Below are positions 48,159 through 58,580 of a DNA stretch of 64,000 nt, piece by piece. The notes below the pieces were generated by a model. The model was not told the DNA's origin. It did no database searches and was given only the letters and a program-made list of their open reading frames with translations. The translations under genes were made by a program, and so were the position numbers. Positions within the stretch are counted from its first letter, which is position 1, and each line of letters starts with the position of its first letter. Location: assembly GCA_023313575.1 (NCBI GenBank), contig JAJTTP010000019.1:310001-374000 (forward strand), read 5' to 3'. This DNA is from Eutypella sp. D-1. Lineage: Eukaryota; Ascomycota; Sordariomycetes; Xylariales; Diatrypaceae.

Positions 48159-50742
48159 AAAACGAACTATGCTAATCGACGATGACCTACTACGCCGGAA
48201 GCATATGATCATTGTAGTGATGAAGTAAGGGGCGAAGCAGAAATGATGGGTCCAAATGAAACGTACCCAGGAATTAATCACTCCCCGCTGCAGTATTTAT
48301 TATTGCACTCATGTTATGAGAACCCGGCCTCCACAGGTCAAAGGCCCACCTTTCTGTTATCAAAATTTCTTATTTTCATTTTTACCGAGTCTCTTTCCAA
48401 GTCTAATTCTGCATCACATCAGGCGCATAGGGAAACCAAAAGACAGAGACAGCTGTCATGAAGGGAGAATGGGGGTTTAGGAGTAAGGATCAGGCGTTCG
48501 GGGTTGTGCTTTTCTGGCCTTACATTACTCACGCGCTCCCACGTACCGATTATCTATCTTTGGACCTGCTCGCCTCTATAGGCCCAAGTCCCTTTTTACT
48601 TTTTGTTTTATTCTCGTATGGTTTCACGTGGAGTTCAAGGACGGCCAAGGGATGGGCGGAGGCGGTTGAAGGAAGGGACGGGGTTTTTTCTTTCCTCTTT
48701 TCTTAGCAACGGATATCCATTGATCGACTAGAACAGGCACAACACACCATCAAGGGCGACTTTACCAAAACAGAAGACTCTCTCGGGGCTCGGGCTCTCT
48801 CTAACGTCTTTACGTCAATGCCATATCATTTTCTTCCTCTTTCCTCATTACCATCACAACTACTACTACGGCATGTCATGATACCCTCTTCGCTCTTCTG
48901 TAGATAGCTGGCCATAACTGCTCCCCTTTACCACATTCTTTTCCTCATGAGCACTGGACGAGACGTATTACGAATGATACCTCTGGGTGGCCTGGCCTCT
49001 ACTAATATCACACTGCATCTGCATCTTGCTCTGCATTTTATCTCAAGTGATTGCCAATTCGCCTGATCGCCGTACCTTCGCGGGATCTGTTATAGACTAT
49101 GTACACTTCCTATATCTTTTGCTTGATAAGCCGCGATCAGGTATATCACCCATCCCCATGTAGTTGCGATCTCCCCGGTATAACTTATCTATGCAATTGG
49201 AGCAGGTGTCCAAAACAGGCAGTTGCCGACTACGCTTATACTATCATGAAGGTAAGCATGCATACCTAGCCCTATCGGGCATTCAACGCTCCGCCCTGGA
49301 GCCGGATCTTGGGGTTGCCACGCAGACCCGGGGCTATGGCACAGGAAATCATCAGGTACTTCTCTGGCTCACAGGTGCCATACGTGTGTAAGCAAATGCA
49401 GGAATGTGAGAAGGGGAAAAGGAGAGTTCAATGGTGGGAATAACCTATAAGTCACTTGTATGTTTATGTTTTAGGGTGGGTCACCTAGGCGAATGACATC
49501 GAAGCTCGGATAGTCCCCATAGATACTAATATTACGGCCTCTGCTGACATATTCCTCGCAACGTACTTAGAGTGCATGTAAGACTTACCAACTGCATGCC
49601 TATGTAGGTAGAACTCACAGCTATCACCTCAAATCCGTAGCTAGGCCCCACCGGAGGCGATGGAGGTTCTGCGACATTCGTATTATAAGGCCTAGCCGGC
49701 AGTGGTACTTCCGCTCAAGAAGTTGTCACCTACACCACACTACCCTGTACTCCACTCCATGTTATTGTTGTTGCTCATGATACTGTCAGATTTTCGGGGT
49801 ACCTGAAGCGCCCCCAAGGGCCTGGGCCTGCGCAAGGGGGGTGCTTGGGTCTTCTCTGCCTAGCTAGGAAACGTCCAGCCTTATATGGGTTTGGAGGTGT
49901 GTACGTAGTACTGTGATGTATACGAAGTACGGGGCGTATCTTATCCCTAGGGAATGGCGGGTGACTGAGTCTCAGCCGCCTCTCAGAAGATGATCCCTCG
50001 CTTTCAATCAGTAGTCTGGGACCCGCCGACGCGCTGACTGCCATTCGATGTGCGTACGCAGCCACCGCCGCTCCGGTGGTCAGTTACGATTTGGGCATGA
50101 ACTCGTTCAAGCATACGAGCAAACATTTGAGTATCTTCCAGTCCCAAAAGCCCTAAATGCTGAGCGGGAGCGGGGCCACGAGGGGCCCTAGCTCGAGGTC
50201 CATTCACCTATCATAGTGCAAAGCCTCCAACCCTAATAGATCAAAGCTGCTCTAGTTTCAGGTTATAACTACGGTTCTAGACAAGTATACGCTGTCATAC
50301 AACCAACATGAGTGTTCTTTCATCCGTTATCCTCCACATCGAAACTGAAAGTATAAGTACCTTCATCAGCCTTGATTTCACACCCTCCAGTAATTAGCAT
50401 CGTATCTTATTCTCTACTTATTTTTGAATGGTGTATTTGACTCTTCAGGAGAGCCGAATCACATTGGTGGCAAAAGGCAGTTTGTCACATTCAGTTCAGA
50501 CTCCTCTGGTGGGCCCACCTAATAGGGGGAAGGCCGGAGGTGTTGGTGCAGCGCACATCAGCCCCGAAGCTCTATTGGACAAGCAAACAACTCATGGCAT
50601 CTTTACCATCTGTATATAATGATCCATTTCCACTAAATCAGTCGGGCTTCCCACCGTATACTTGCAATCTGCAAGATATACTACCTGCTGAACGCAAGGC
50701 AAGTGAAACGAAAGTAGATCATCTTGGTAATATCCAAGTATA
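48159..50742. other. 2.6 kb without a supported gene
   Basis: The 3' side of the WOPR gene and the 3' side of the aldolase gene meet here. Only short frames without domains occur. The TATACGAAGTACGGGG word at 49919-49934 also occurs at 36943-36958. Confidence 0.55.
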
Positions 50743-51852
50743 TCATCCCCGGTGTTCACCTTTCGCCATGTATTCTTCATAGTCCAGGTCCGGGCATCCC
50801 TCCCAGTAGAGAGTCTCCGGGTCGCTCGAGTTGTCGAATGTGTATTTCGCGCTCTCATCGGGAATGTAGATCTTTTCTAACCCATTGGCGGCTGCAGCTT
50901 CAGCTAAAAGCTGACATTGGCAAGCACGTTCCATGAGAGTCATCAAGAAGCATGATTCTTCCACTGTGGTTCCAACCGTGAGCAGACCGTGGTTCTGCAG
51001 GATCATGCTCTTCCCTCTCGGTCCTTTTCAGTTACAGAATGGACTTTACTTAGCATGTTCCTTTTCTCTTCAATATAACGTTCTCTGGTCACATACCTAA
51101 AGCGGCACCAATGCGTTCGCCTTCTTCCTCAGTAAGAACCACACCTCCAAAATCCTACAGGTTATTAGTATTGTTATAGCCAATCAGACGTTCGGCTTAT
51201 CGCACCGTATACACTGCCTGTGCGTCGCCGTACAGGTAAGCGATATCTTGAGTCAGCATTTCCAGAGGTCTTCCGAAGGCACTCCATGCCATTCCGTACG
51301 GACTGTGAGTATGGCACGCAGCGATTACGTCTGGTCGAGCCTTATGCACGGCGCTATGGATCAAAAAGCCAGCGGCGTTCGCTGGCTTGCTCATGTTTCC
51401 TACAATTAGGTCTCTCAGCCGAAACATTTGCAGAATTCAGAAGCACGGATTGCTCACCACCGATGGGTATACCCTGGTAGTTGACGAGGATCATATCGCT
51501 CGCCTTCAAAATGCCGAAGTGTACGGCTAACGGATTCTATAAAGGTGAGCTTCATCATGCTTGTCATAGGAATATCCCTCGTACCAGACGGCTTACTTAC
51601 TGTCCAAAAAGTGTGGGGGTTCTCCGGGTCGCGCACAGAGATGTGACCGGCCATTCCGTCAGTGTACCCCTTGCGTGCAAAGACACGAAAAGCGAGGGCC
51701 ATCTGTTCGAGCAGCCATTGCCTGTTGGCAGCAAAAGTTGGATGCCTGGGAATTCCCGGAAGGCAAGCCCCTTGAGAGATCAGCTGCAGAGGCGTTTTCC
51801 CTGCTGGCTGGTGTTGAGCAGAATTGTCTGACCGTGTAATCGTAGTAGTCAT
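50743..51852 (-). CDS. Class II aldolase/adducin domain protein
   Basis: A 287-residue protein of PF00596 in five exons (minus): 51852-51601, 51536-51458, 51399-51206, 51154-51097 and 51023-50743. The four introns are 64, 58, 51 and 73 bp, all GT..AG and frame-preserving. The domain runs from GYTDGMAGHISVRDP through FGILKASDMILVNYQG, then IHSAVHKARPDVIAACHTHSPYG, which carries the H-x-H zinc ligands, and ALGPRGKSMILQNHGLLTVG with the third zinc-binding His. All expected metal ligands are present. Family members cleave or isomerise sugar phosphates and related hydroxy acids, but fungal stand-alone members are mostly uncharacterised. Two acceptors before the last exon (GGACCG or GGAAGAGC) are in frame; I chose the one giving ALGPRGK because it matches the family. 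It is divergent from the dioxygenase gene with 731 bp between. Cytosolic; no targeting signal. Confidence 0.9.
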
Positions 51853-52583
51853 GTTGATGGCCGAGTGTTTATGCTCTAGGTGTATGTGAGAGTTTTTTTA
51901 TCGATCAGTTGAGCTTCTGTGATAGAGGATTTATCAGAATTTAAAGTAAAAATTTCATATAGATGGCAATGTGAGTGGGTTTCGAATCAATGGATCATGT
52001 GTATATAAGTATGTGATAAGGCGTTGGTGAAGGCCATGGAGACTACGGGATATCTAGACGGCGTGGTGGCAGATGCTAGCCAAGATGAGCCTAACTTTAT
52101 ACGGCATGTAGGAACGAGGTAGGCCAGATACACGCCATTAGTTCGGGAAGGCTACGGGCAACACAACCAATGACAGCGTTGTTGATTTCCTGTCTCGGCA
52201 GTCTCGTACATTTTATCCCAAATAGGTTTAGCGAAGTGACTGGCCACTTGGGGGACGCACGCCATCCCATGAGCAAAACTACAACCTGATTGCATACAGA
52301 ACCAAGGGACTAGAGCTTATGCAGCATCTGTGACGTCTCCAGAGCTTGGGATGGACATATAGCCGTCATGATGTATGACGTAGGCTGAGGGACTTAGATG
52401 GAACCTCGTAAAAATTTTCCAGAAGCGGTAAGAGCTACTCTTCGTCCAGTGTCCTTTGACCTGGGAATAGGGGTAATTGCCCTCCATATATACATGACAT
52501 TGGTAGTTCTCGCTTTGTATCTGATTTCTGAGGATTCTGCTTTTTAGTATGTTGATGAACTCTCCCCTACTCCAGCACCAAAG
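51853..52583. promoter_or_regulatory. Divergent promoter between aldolase and dioxygenase
   Basis: A 731-bp region between two start codons pointing away from each other. No CGG-N-CCG palindrome as clear as the one at 20169 was seen, and no TATA element is obvious. Confidence 0.5.
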
Positions 52584-54283
52584 ATGCGAGCAGTTAGGAA
52601 AGCCATCATGAAGGCGGTGCAGGCCAGGCGTGGAAATTTCTCAGCAGGGAGATTCCTGTCTACCACGCGGTACTGTTCATCTCCGAAAAGTCGTATTGTC
52701 GGGCGCTATATGGCAAGTGTTTCCAAAGTATGGTGGCTTATATCCCTACTTCCACATTTCATTAGCTCTGAGCATAACTAAGTGGTAATGACAGGATGCG
52801 CCAAAGCTACGTTTCGGTGAATCAGGCCCCGTAGCCCACACTCTCACTCGTCGTGCCCTTTCTTGCACACGTACCTGCAATACCATTGCTAGAGAAGAGA
52901 CGAAAGAGCAGGGGCACTTGATTGGCCAAAAATCATCTCAAGTGCCCATTTCGATCGATGGCGAGATGGTTGACTTCTCAACTATCCTCTTGCGAGACTT
53001 GTGCCCCTGCCCACTGTGTGTGCACGAATCGACCAGGCAAAGGCTGTTCTCTGCTGCCGATATCCCTGTTGATATCCAGGCTCAGGAGATAAAACTCAAC
53101 GCTACGTCGGACTCCGTGAGCATCAAGTGGCAAAAAGACGTGGCAGGCTACACTGCTGAGCATGTCACAACACTGGACTTGGAAGCTCTGCGCAACCTGA
53201 ATCGATCTGGCTCGCCTTCTGGATTTCGCAAGGAATATGTTCCAGCCCAAGTGCTGTGGACACGCGAGCCTCTTCACCTACCAGATTACGACTATGACAC
53301 ATATATGAAAGATGATAGAGCTTTGTACAGTGTCATTAAGCAGCTGCGCACCCATGGACTAGCCTTTGTGAAGAACATACCCAGTCTTACAGAGTCTTTG
53401 GAAACCATAGCAACTCGTATCGGACCGATAAAGGATACATTCTACGGCTACACTTGGGATGGTATGGCCAATCACTGTTCGGTACCTATTGCTATCATGT
53501 TTTAGCTAATATGATTGTGTAGTCCGCACCGTTCCGAAGGCCAGCAATGCCGCCTACACATCGCACGACTTGGGCTTCCACACCGACCTCCTGTACTTCA
53601 CACAACCGCCGCATATTCAGCTTCTTCACTGCATGCAGTCTGCTTCTTCTGGAGGATCTAGTGTATTTGCGGATGCTTACCGAGCGGCGGTGGACCTGTT
53701 CGACATGGATCCAGACGCCTTCGAAACCCTCGCGACAGTCCCCGTTAACTATCACTACAACCATCCCGATTCCAATGTTTATCGCACAACCAAGCCTGCC
53801 ATTGATCTACGACCGCTTCGCCTTGGTGACACCGTTTACACCGGTCCCCGTGATTATATCAAAGACCGGAAAGCCCTCTATGCTCAAGATGATGAATCGG
53901 AATCGACACAAGCTATTCTTGTTGACTGCATGGACAAGATAAACTGGGGGCCTCCTTTCCTTGCACCGTTTTCTGTGCACGAGCACGCTATGGAGCAAGA
54001 AAAGCACTCTGACCAACCTACTCTATCCGTGTTGAACAGCAAAGTCGACGAGTGGCACCGGGCTGGCGCTAAGTTCAATGCACTCTTGCAGCGTCCTGAG
54101 TATCTATACGAGCGAAGGATGAAGCCGGGAGAATGCGTCTTATTCGACAACACGAGGACGCTTCACTCAAGGAGAGCCTTTAATATGGCCGACGTGGGGA
54201 AACCAAGGTGGTTGAGAGGCACGTATGTCGACAAAGATCCTTACTACAGTAAGCTGCGTGTGTTGCAAAATAAGTTTGGATAG
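52584..54283 (+). CDS. Fe(II)/2-oxoglutarate dioxygenase, gamma-butyrobetaine/trimethyllysine hydroxylase type
   Basis: A 523-residue enzyme in three exons: 52584-52727, 52795-53461 and 53523-54283; introns of 67 and 61 bp with GTATGG donors and ACTAA/CTAAT branch sites. The N-terminal 45 residues are Arg/Lys/Ser-rich and lack acidic residues, a likely mitochondrial presequence. Next is the small zinc domain of this family: LLRDLCPCPLCVH with Cys118, Cys120, Cys123 and His125. The TauD domain (PF02668) carries FHTD with His290 and Asp292, the distal His485 in RTLHSRRAF and the 2-oxoglutarate-binding Arg502 in RWLRGTY, so the metal triad is complete. Family members hydroxylate gamma-butyrobetaine or trimethyllysine in carnitine synthesis. 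Mitochondrial location would favour the trimethyllysine type, but sequence alone does not fix the substrate. The neighbours (aldolase, Zn2Cys6 regulator, NmrA) are not classical carnitine genes, so a specialised substrate is possible. Confidence 0.88.
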
Positions 54284-55086
54284 TTGCCAGGGTATATTTT
54301 TATAACAGCGCGCCCGACCTTCATAGCTGTTAGGGCAGAATGTGATGTAACTATGAGAAAGTAGATCAGTAACAGGCAACCATTCATACACATATTTGCA
54401 ACATAGAAAGTCGCTCTTTTCTCAACGGTGTATGCCGCATGAATGGCAATATATCTGGTATATTCAGGTAGTAGCTGGACAGGTGCACTTCGGTGAACGT
54501 CGCGCTACACTATCATCAGTGTAAGGTAGTCAGTCCTACCACTACTTAAAGACGCTGTCCATTTCGCATGATTAGACATAATTAGAAATGCCTAACATAG
54601 ACGCGATCTCTAATAAGAGTCTTACGATTAGTTGAGCCTCTTCAAGTGGGGGCTCCTATTCAAGGGGTAGGATCGGATGTAGTGGAGCCAGGGGCCTTAG
54701 GTCCGATGATCATCTGGGTATATAAGTTGGGGGGATCTCCCAACTTATTGCTAGTGATCGCCCACTTTATGGCAATATATCCTCCCCATCATACATATGT
54801 TCTCACGATCTTCTAGACGTGATAAAAAGGCAAACTGTCTTCAACATCCCTTCATGCTCGCCCGACCTCCGTCTTCAGTATTAGTGCATAACTAGCTTTG
54901 AAACGAAGAATGCGAAGTGGGGTGTTTCTTGGCTCGGAGATGCTTCGGCTGCTTACTGGAACCCGTTGACGATTTGGTATGACTGCGGGGTTATCGTTAC
55001 CAAAAACGAGTAGGCATTCTTGAGTTCAGCTTACCAGCCACCCATTGCCATATAATCGGCTTTCCTCTGTCTTTCCCCCCCTAATA
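54284..55086. other. Intergenic region with a strong hairpin
   Basis: Downstream of the dioxygenase and upstream of the second Zn2Cys6 regulator. The one clear structure is the perfect inverted repeat at 54722-54748. No open frame of note. Confidence 0.55.
54722..54748. repeat. Perfect inverted repeat, 10-bp arms, 7-nt loop
   Basis: ATAAGTTGGG (54722-54731) and CCCAACTTAT (54739-54748) are exact reverse complements around GGGATCT. It lies about 340 bp upstream of the regulator start codon. It could be a dyad protein-binding site or a hairpin in a transcript leader. Confidence 0.8.
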
Positions 55087-57241
55087 ATGAGGGAAGCATG
55101 TTCGCCTTTTATCGGAGTATTCGAGACGGCCCTTGCCACGCCTCGAATCAAGCGTACACGTAAGAAGGCACCAAAGACCCGGCAGGGTTGCTCACGATGC
55201 AAGAGTAGACGGGTAAGTCGCGGGTCCGGTGTCTGTATAAAATAGTCATTCAAGGGATTGACTCCCGTAGATCAGGTGCGATGAAGAAAGACCGGCGTGT
55301 AGAAATTGCGTCAGAAATGACTACAAGTGCCCTGGATATCAACAGGAGTTGCGTTGGTCCCAAAAGTACGAGCGGTTCTCAGCATCATCACGGACCGAGC
55401 CATATCCTAGGCGGTATAATGATAACAAGGCTACTTTTCCTGGTGGCCAATCAACTGAACTGGGGCAAATCAACTCGACAAACCAGCGAAGCGCCGTCGA
55501 TGTTTCACACAACACTGTTGGCTTCTTGTCTGCTGACGGTGATGCTTACTGGCAAGCTACGGCTGTCGACCTGGTGGTTCAACTTGAAGACAATGCAAAC
55601 TGGAACATAGAGAATGTTTGTTCCAATTCCGATGGGTCGGAATCGCAGTACGATACAATTACCTTGCCCAGGTCTGGCATCTCGCAGATTCCAACTCATA
55701 TACCTACTATGCTGATCGAACATTGGTTCCGCTACGTCTGCCCAATGATATCCACATTTGATTCTGAAATCAACTACAATCGTCGACTAGCTCGAAGTAC
55801 ATGGGATACATCTAAGCCTGTCTTCTGTACCATGCAGGTCATGTCGGCTATCTGCCTTGCGGACAGCATACCTCAACTCAAAAGCTTATTGCCCTTGTTA
55901 AAATTGCAAGCTGTTGACGCCATTAACCAGGACATATCTCACATACGAAGGGCAGAAGGAGCAAGGGTTACGGCAGACCTGGTTTTTTCGGTCTTTATGC
56001 TAGGAACTTCACTGCATTGGTCTAACTCTGTCACTACGGTGCCGGAACGCCCGTGGCTAGAGCTCGCTCGCGACCTGCTCTCTATTTGGAAATCGGACCT
56101 TTCGGCACTAGATGTGTTGTTCTACTCATACTTTTGCCAAGCATTGACCTACTGGAAGATGCTTGTGACTGCTGCGGACCGTGGCTCAGACCCTGGAGAG
56201 CTGGATTGGAGGTGGCAACAGCACCAAACTCGTTCAGCAATGTCACTACAGGATGACAACCCAGATGATATCGTTATCTATGGGCCGCTGCCGTACGACT
56301 CTGGGCAGAGTCTCTTGGGGACCCGACCAAACTCGTGGTGCGGCGTCTCGGATGAGGTTATCGATGTCTTCAGGCAGGTAATGGCACTGTGTCGTAATGT
56401 ATGTGACCGGCGCAGAACACGAAATTCCCTGACCGAGGCCCTAACGAACAGCGACCTCTCTGACGCTCATCTTGCGCATGAGCTGCAGAGGGTGCTACTG
56501 TCAATGGATTTCAGCGATCTCATCCAGAGAGAAACCGTACAAGGGTTCCCAGTTCAGACGCGAGACGAGAACACGCCAGTATCTCATCTACTGCAAACCG
56601 CCGAGGCATATCGCCTAGCTTCCCTTTTGCAATTGCAACTAACGTTCAAAGGTCTCACCATATCGTCTTGGGATGTGCACTGCGGCTTCAAGAGTGCTGC
56701 TAGGCCATACGACAACACGACGGCGTATGGCATGGCCATCGCGCATGACCAACATCACGGAGAAGTGCTCCTCACGTTAACCCTTCAGCTGGTAAAAACC
56801 TTGGAGGGGATCCCTGTCCAGTCTGGTTCACGGTCCATCCATGCAATACTATACCTCTCTGCGGCCGCTGGCCTTCGATTAGAGAAATATCCACCGGAAA
56901 CGACAAGTGGAGATACTTCAGAGTTCGCTACAATAGAGCAAGCGAACCAGTCTACCCCCGGAACTTCACAGCCGGCGTTTGCTATTCCCCATCATTCCTA
57001 TCAGCACATACCATTGGATACGACATATAGCACGAACTCGTCTATCCCTGCCTCTGCTTTGGAGGTATCTAGAGCTAGAAGCCTTGTCTTAGCGCGACTG
57101 AGCAGCCTGCAGAGAACGCTACCAAATAGGACGACGGACAGTACGCTGCAACTTGTCCAAGCTATATGGCGAGAATATGATAGTTCGCTTTCAGATTCTT
57201 GCTGTATGCATTGGCTCGATATTATGGTGAGATGTAATTAG
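55087..57241 (+). CDS. Zn(II)2Cys6 transcription factor (fungal_trans_2-like)
   Basis: A 698-residue nuclear regulator in two exons, 55087-55212 and 55271-57241. The 58-bp intron (GTAAGT donor, CCGTAG acceptor) splits the zinc cluster after CSRCKSRR, again a usual place. The cluster is C-x2-C-x6-C-x6-C-x2-C-x6-C (Cys 35, 38, 45, 52, 55, 62), followed by the PGY that is typical of the class carrying PF11951. A basic patch (RIKRTRKKAPK) precedes it and may be the nuclear localisation signal. The long C-terminal part is helical and includes IPTHIPTMLIEHWFRYVCPMISTFD, typical of the start of the PF11951 regulatory domain. A frame-compatible non-ATG extension exists upstream (from 55045), but ATG 55087 is the natural start. 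It lies between a dioxygenase and an NmrA-like gene and may control them. Confidence 0.9.
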
Positions 57242-57653
57242 TTGTAGGTGTCTAGGTTAGGACTTTTTAGTTGGTCAATCAGTTAGAGGCCAACCCTATC
57301 TGAAGCTTTGATTGCCACCGGGAACAGCAATGGAGTTTTATGAACAAGCCATATCAAATAGTTATACTTGAAATGATTAGGCTTGTAGAAATTTTGTTAA
57401 ATACAAGGTTCATTGCAGCGCCCGACCCAGATTGCCAAAAGGAAAAAAGAAAAAGGGTAAAAATCATGGTTGAACAGAACTCGGGTGAAACTTGCGGTCG
57501 TAGTTGAAGGACACACAACCAGTCAGCCACTTCCGTTTCGTGGGATTGACTGCGAAAAGGCTGTGCTTGATCGCATTGGGGGTGCGTTGTTCTGGCGTAC
57601 TGCGCTACCACAGCTCTTCGAATACAAATGGCCGAGAAGAGCTAGGTACTAGC
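57242..57653. other. Convergent 3' spacer
   Basis: Between the 3' ends of the second Zn2Cys6 regulator and the NmrA-like gene. Nothing beyond ordinary 3' UTR-like, A/T-rich sequence was seen. Confidence 0.6.
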
Positions 57654-58580
57654 TCATCCTTCGAGCTTCAGGTTCTCCTTAAGGCATTCCTCCAGAAGCT
57701 TCGGCTTCTTGACATGCTCGAGCTTGGTAAGCTCTTCTTCCTTCATCTCCCATGTGGTCCCAGAACTGATCACGTGGAAATTCTTTACGGCGTAGTCCCA
57801 GTAGCCTGCCCGGCCATGCTGTGATCGCAGGCTTGCCAGCTCTCGTTCGAGGACTTCCAGATCACCCATTCGAGTAATCTCGACCTCATTTCCGGAAACA
57901 CGTTTATAAGCGTCGGCGAGAGAGCCGATAGTAAGTTCTCCAGACCGAAACCGAAAGAACCCCCCTTTGCCTTCTTGGACACCTTTGCCGTTGAGGAAAA
58001 TTTCGATCGTGTAAGCGGCCACATCAACCTGCGAAGACCAAGACCACTTTGTAAGATTCCCGTCACCCCAGTATTTAAATCGTCCTTTCCCTTCCTCGAG
58101 AGAGAATGAGCCGGGGCCAAGGGGAGAGAGAAGAATATCGGAAAACATCCCGGTGAATATGTAGACGGGGCGAATGCTGCTCGTCATTGCAGCTTGATTT
58201 TCGAATGCAATGTGCGAATCGTAAAAAGGGAAGTCGCCCAACTTTATTTTGGTCCAGTCGTTATTCCACGAGGTAGCAATGAACACCTTCACTCCTGCTC
58301 GCTCTGCCGCTCGAAGGAGAAGGAGACTAGCATCCAAATCGAGAACAGGAGTGGGGTGATAGCAACAGATAATTCCGTCGACACCCTTGACAGCCTTGTC
58401 AAGTGCCTTCACATCAAAATAGTCGGTACTCTTCACGAACGATTCGAGCTTGTTGGCAATCTCCGGCTGTAACTTAGAGGGCTCACGACCGAGACCCCTG
58501 ACCGATAGACCACGGGAGAGAGCATTCGCAGCCAAAAGCTGGCCAAGGTTGCCAGTGATACCGGCAATAAGGACAAGCAT
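57654..58580 (-). CDS. NmrA-like / isoflavone reductase-like NAD(P)-binding protein
   Basis: A single-exon 308-residue protein of the atypical short-chain dehydrogenase class (NmrA, PF05368/NAD(P)-binding PF13460). It begins MLVLIAGITGNLGQLLAANAL, the G-x-x-G-x-x-G dinucleotide motif directly at the N-terminus, followed by a basic residue pair (GREPSK) that suits NADPH. Later segments, ALDKAVKGVDGIICCYHPTPVLDLDASLLLLRAAERAGVKVFIATSWNNDW, match the beta4-alpha4 part of the family and the NmrA-type substrate region. Members are either redox-sensing regulators or reductases of aromatic secondary metabolites; the two cannot be separated here. Convergent with the preceding regulator (412 bp apart). 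The start codon is the only ATG that keeps the glycine motif intact. Confidence 0.9.
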   Translation of the reverse strand: MLVLIAGITGNLGQLLAANALSRGLSVRGLGREPSKLQPEIANKLESFVKSTDYFDVKALDKAVKGVDGIICCYHPTPVLDLDASLLLLRAAERAGVKVFIATSWNNDWTKIKLGDFPFYDSHIAFENQAAMTSSIRPVYIFTGMFSDILLSPLGPGSFSLEEGKGRFKYWGDGNLTKWSWSSQVDVAAYTIEIFLNGKGVQEGKGGFFRFRSGELTIGSLADAYKRVSGNEVEITRMGDLEVLERELASLRSQHGRAGYWDYAVKNFHVISSGTTWEMKEEELTKLEHVKKPKLLEECLKENLKLEG

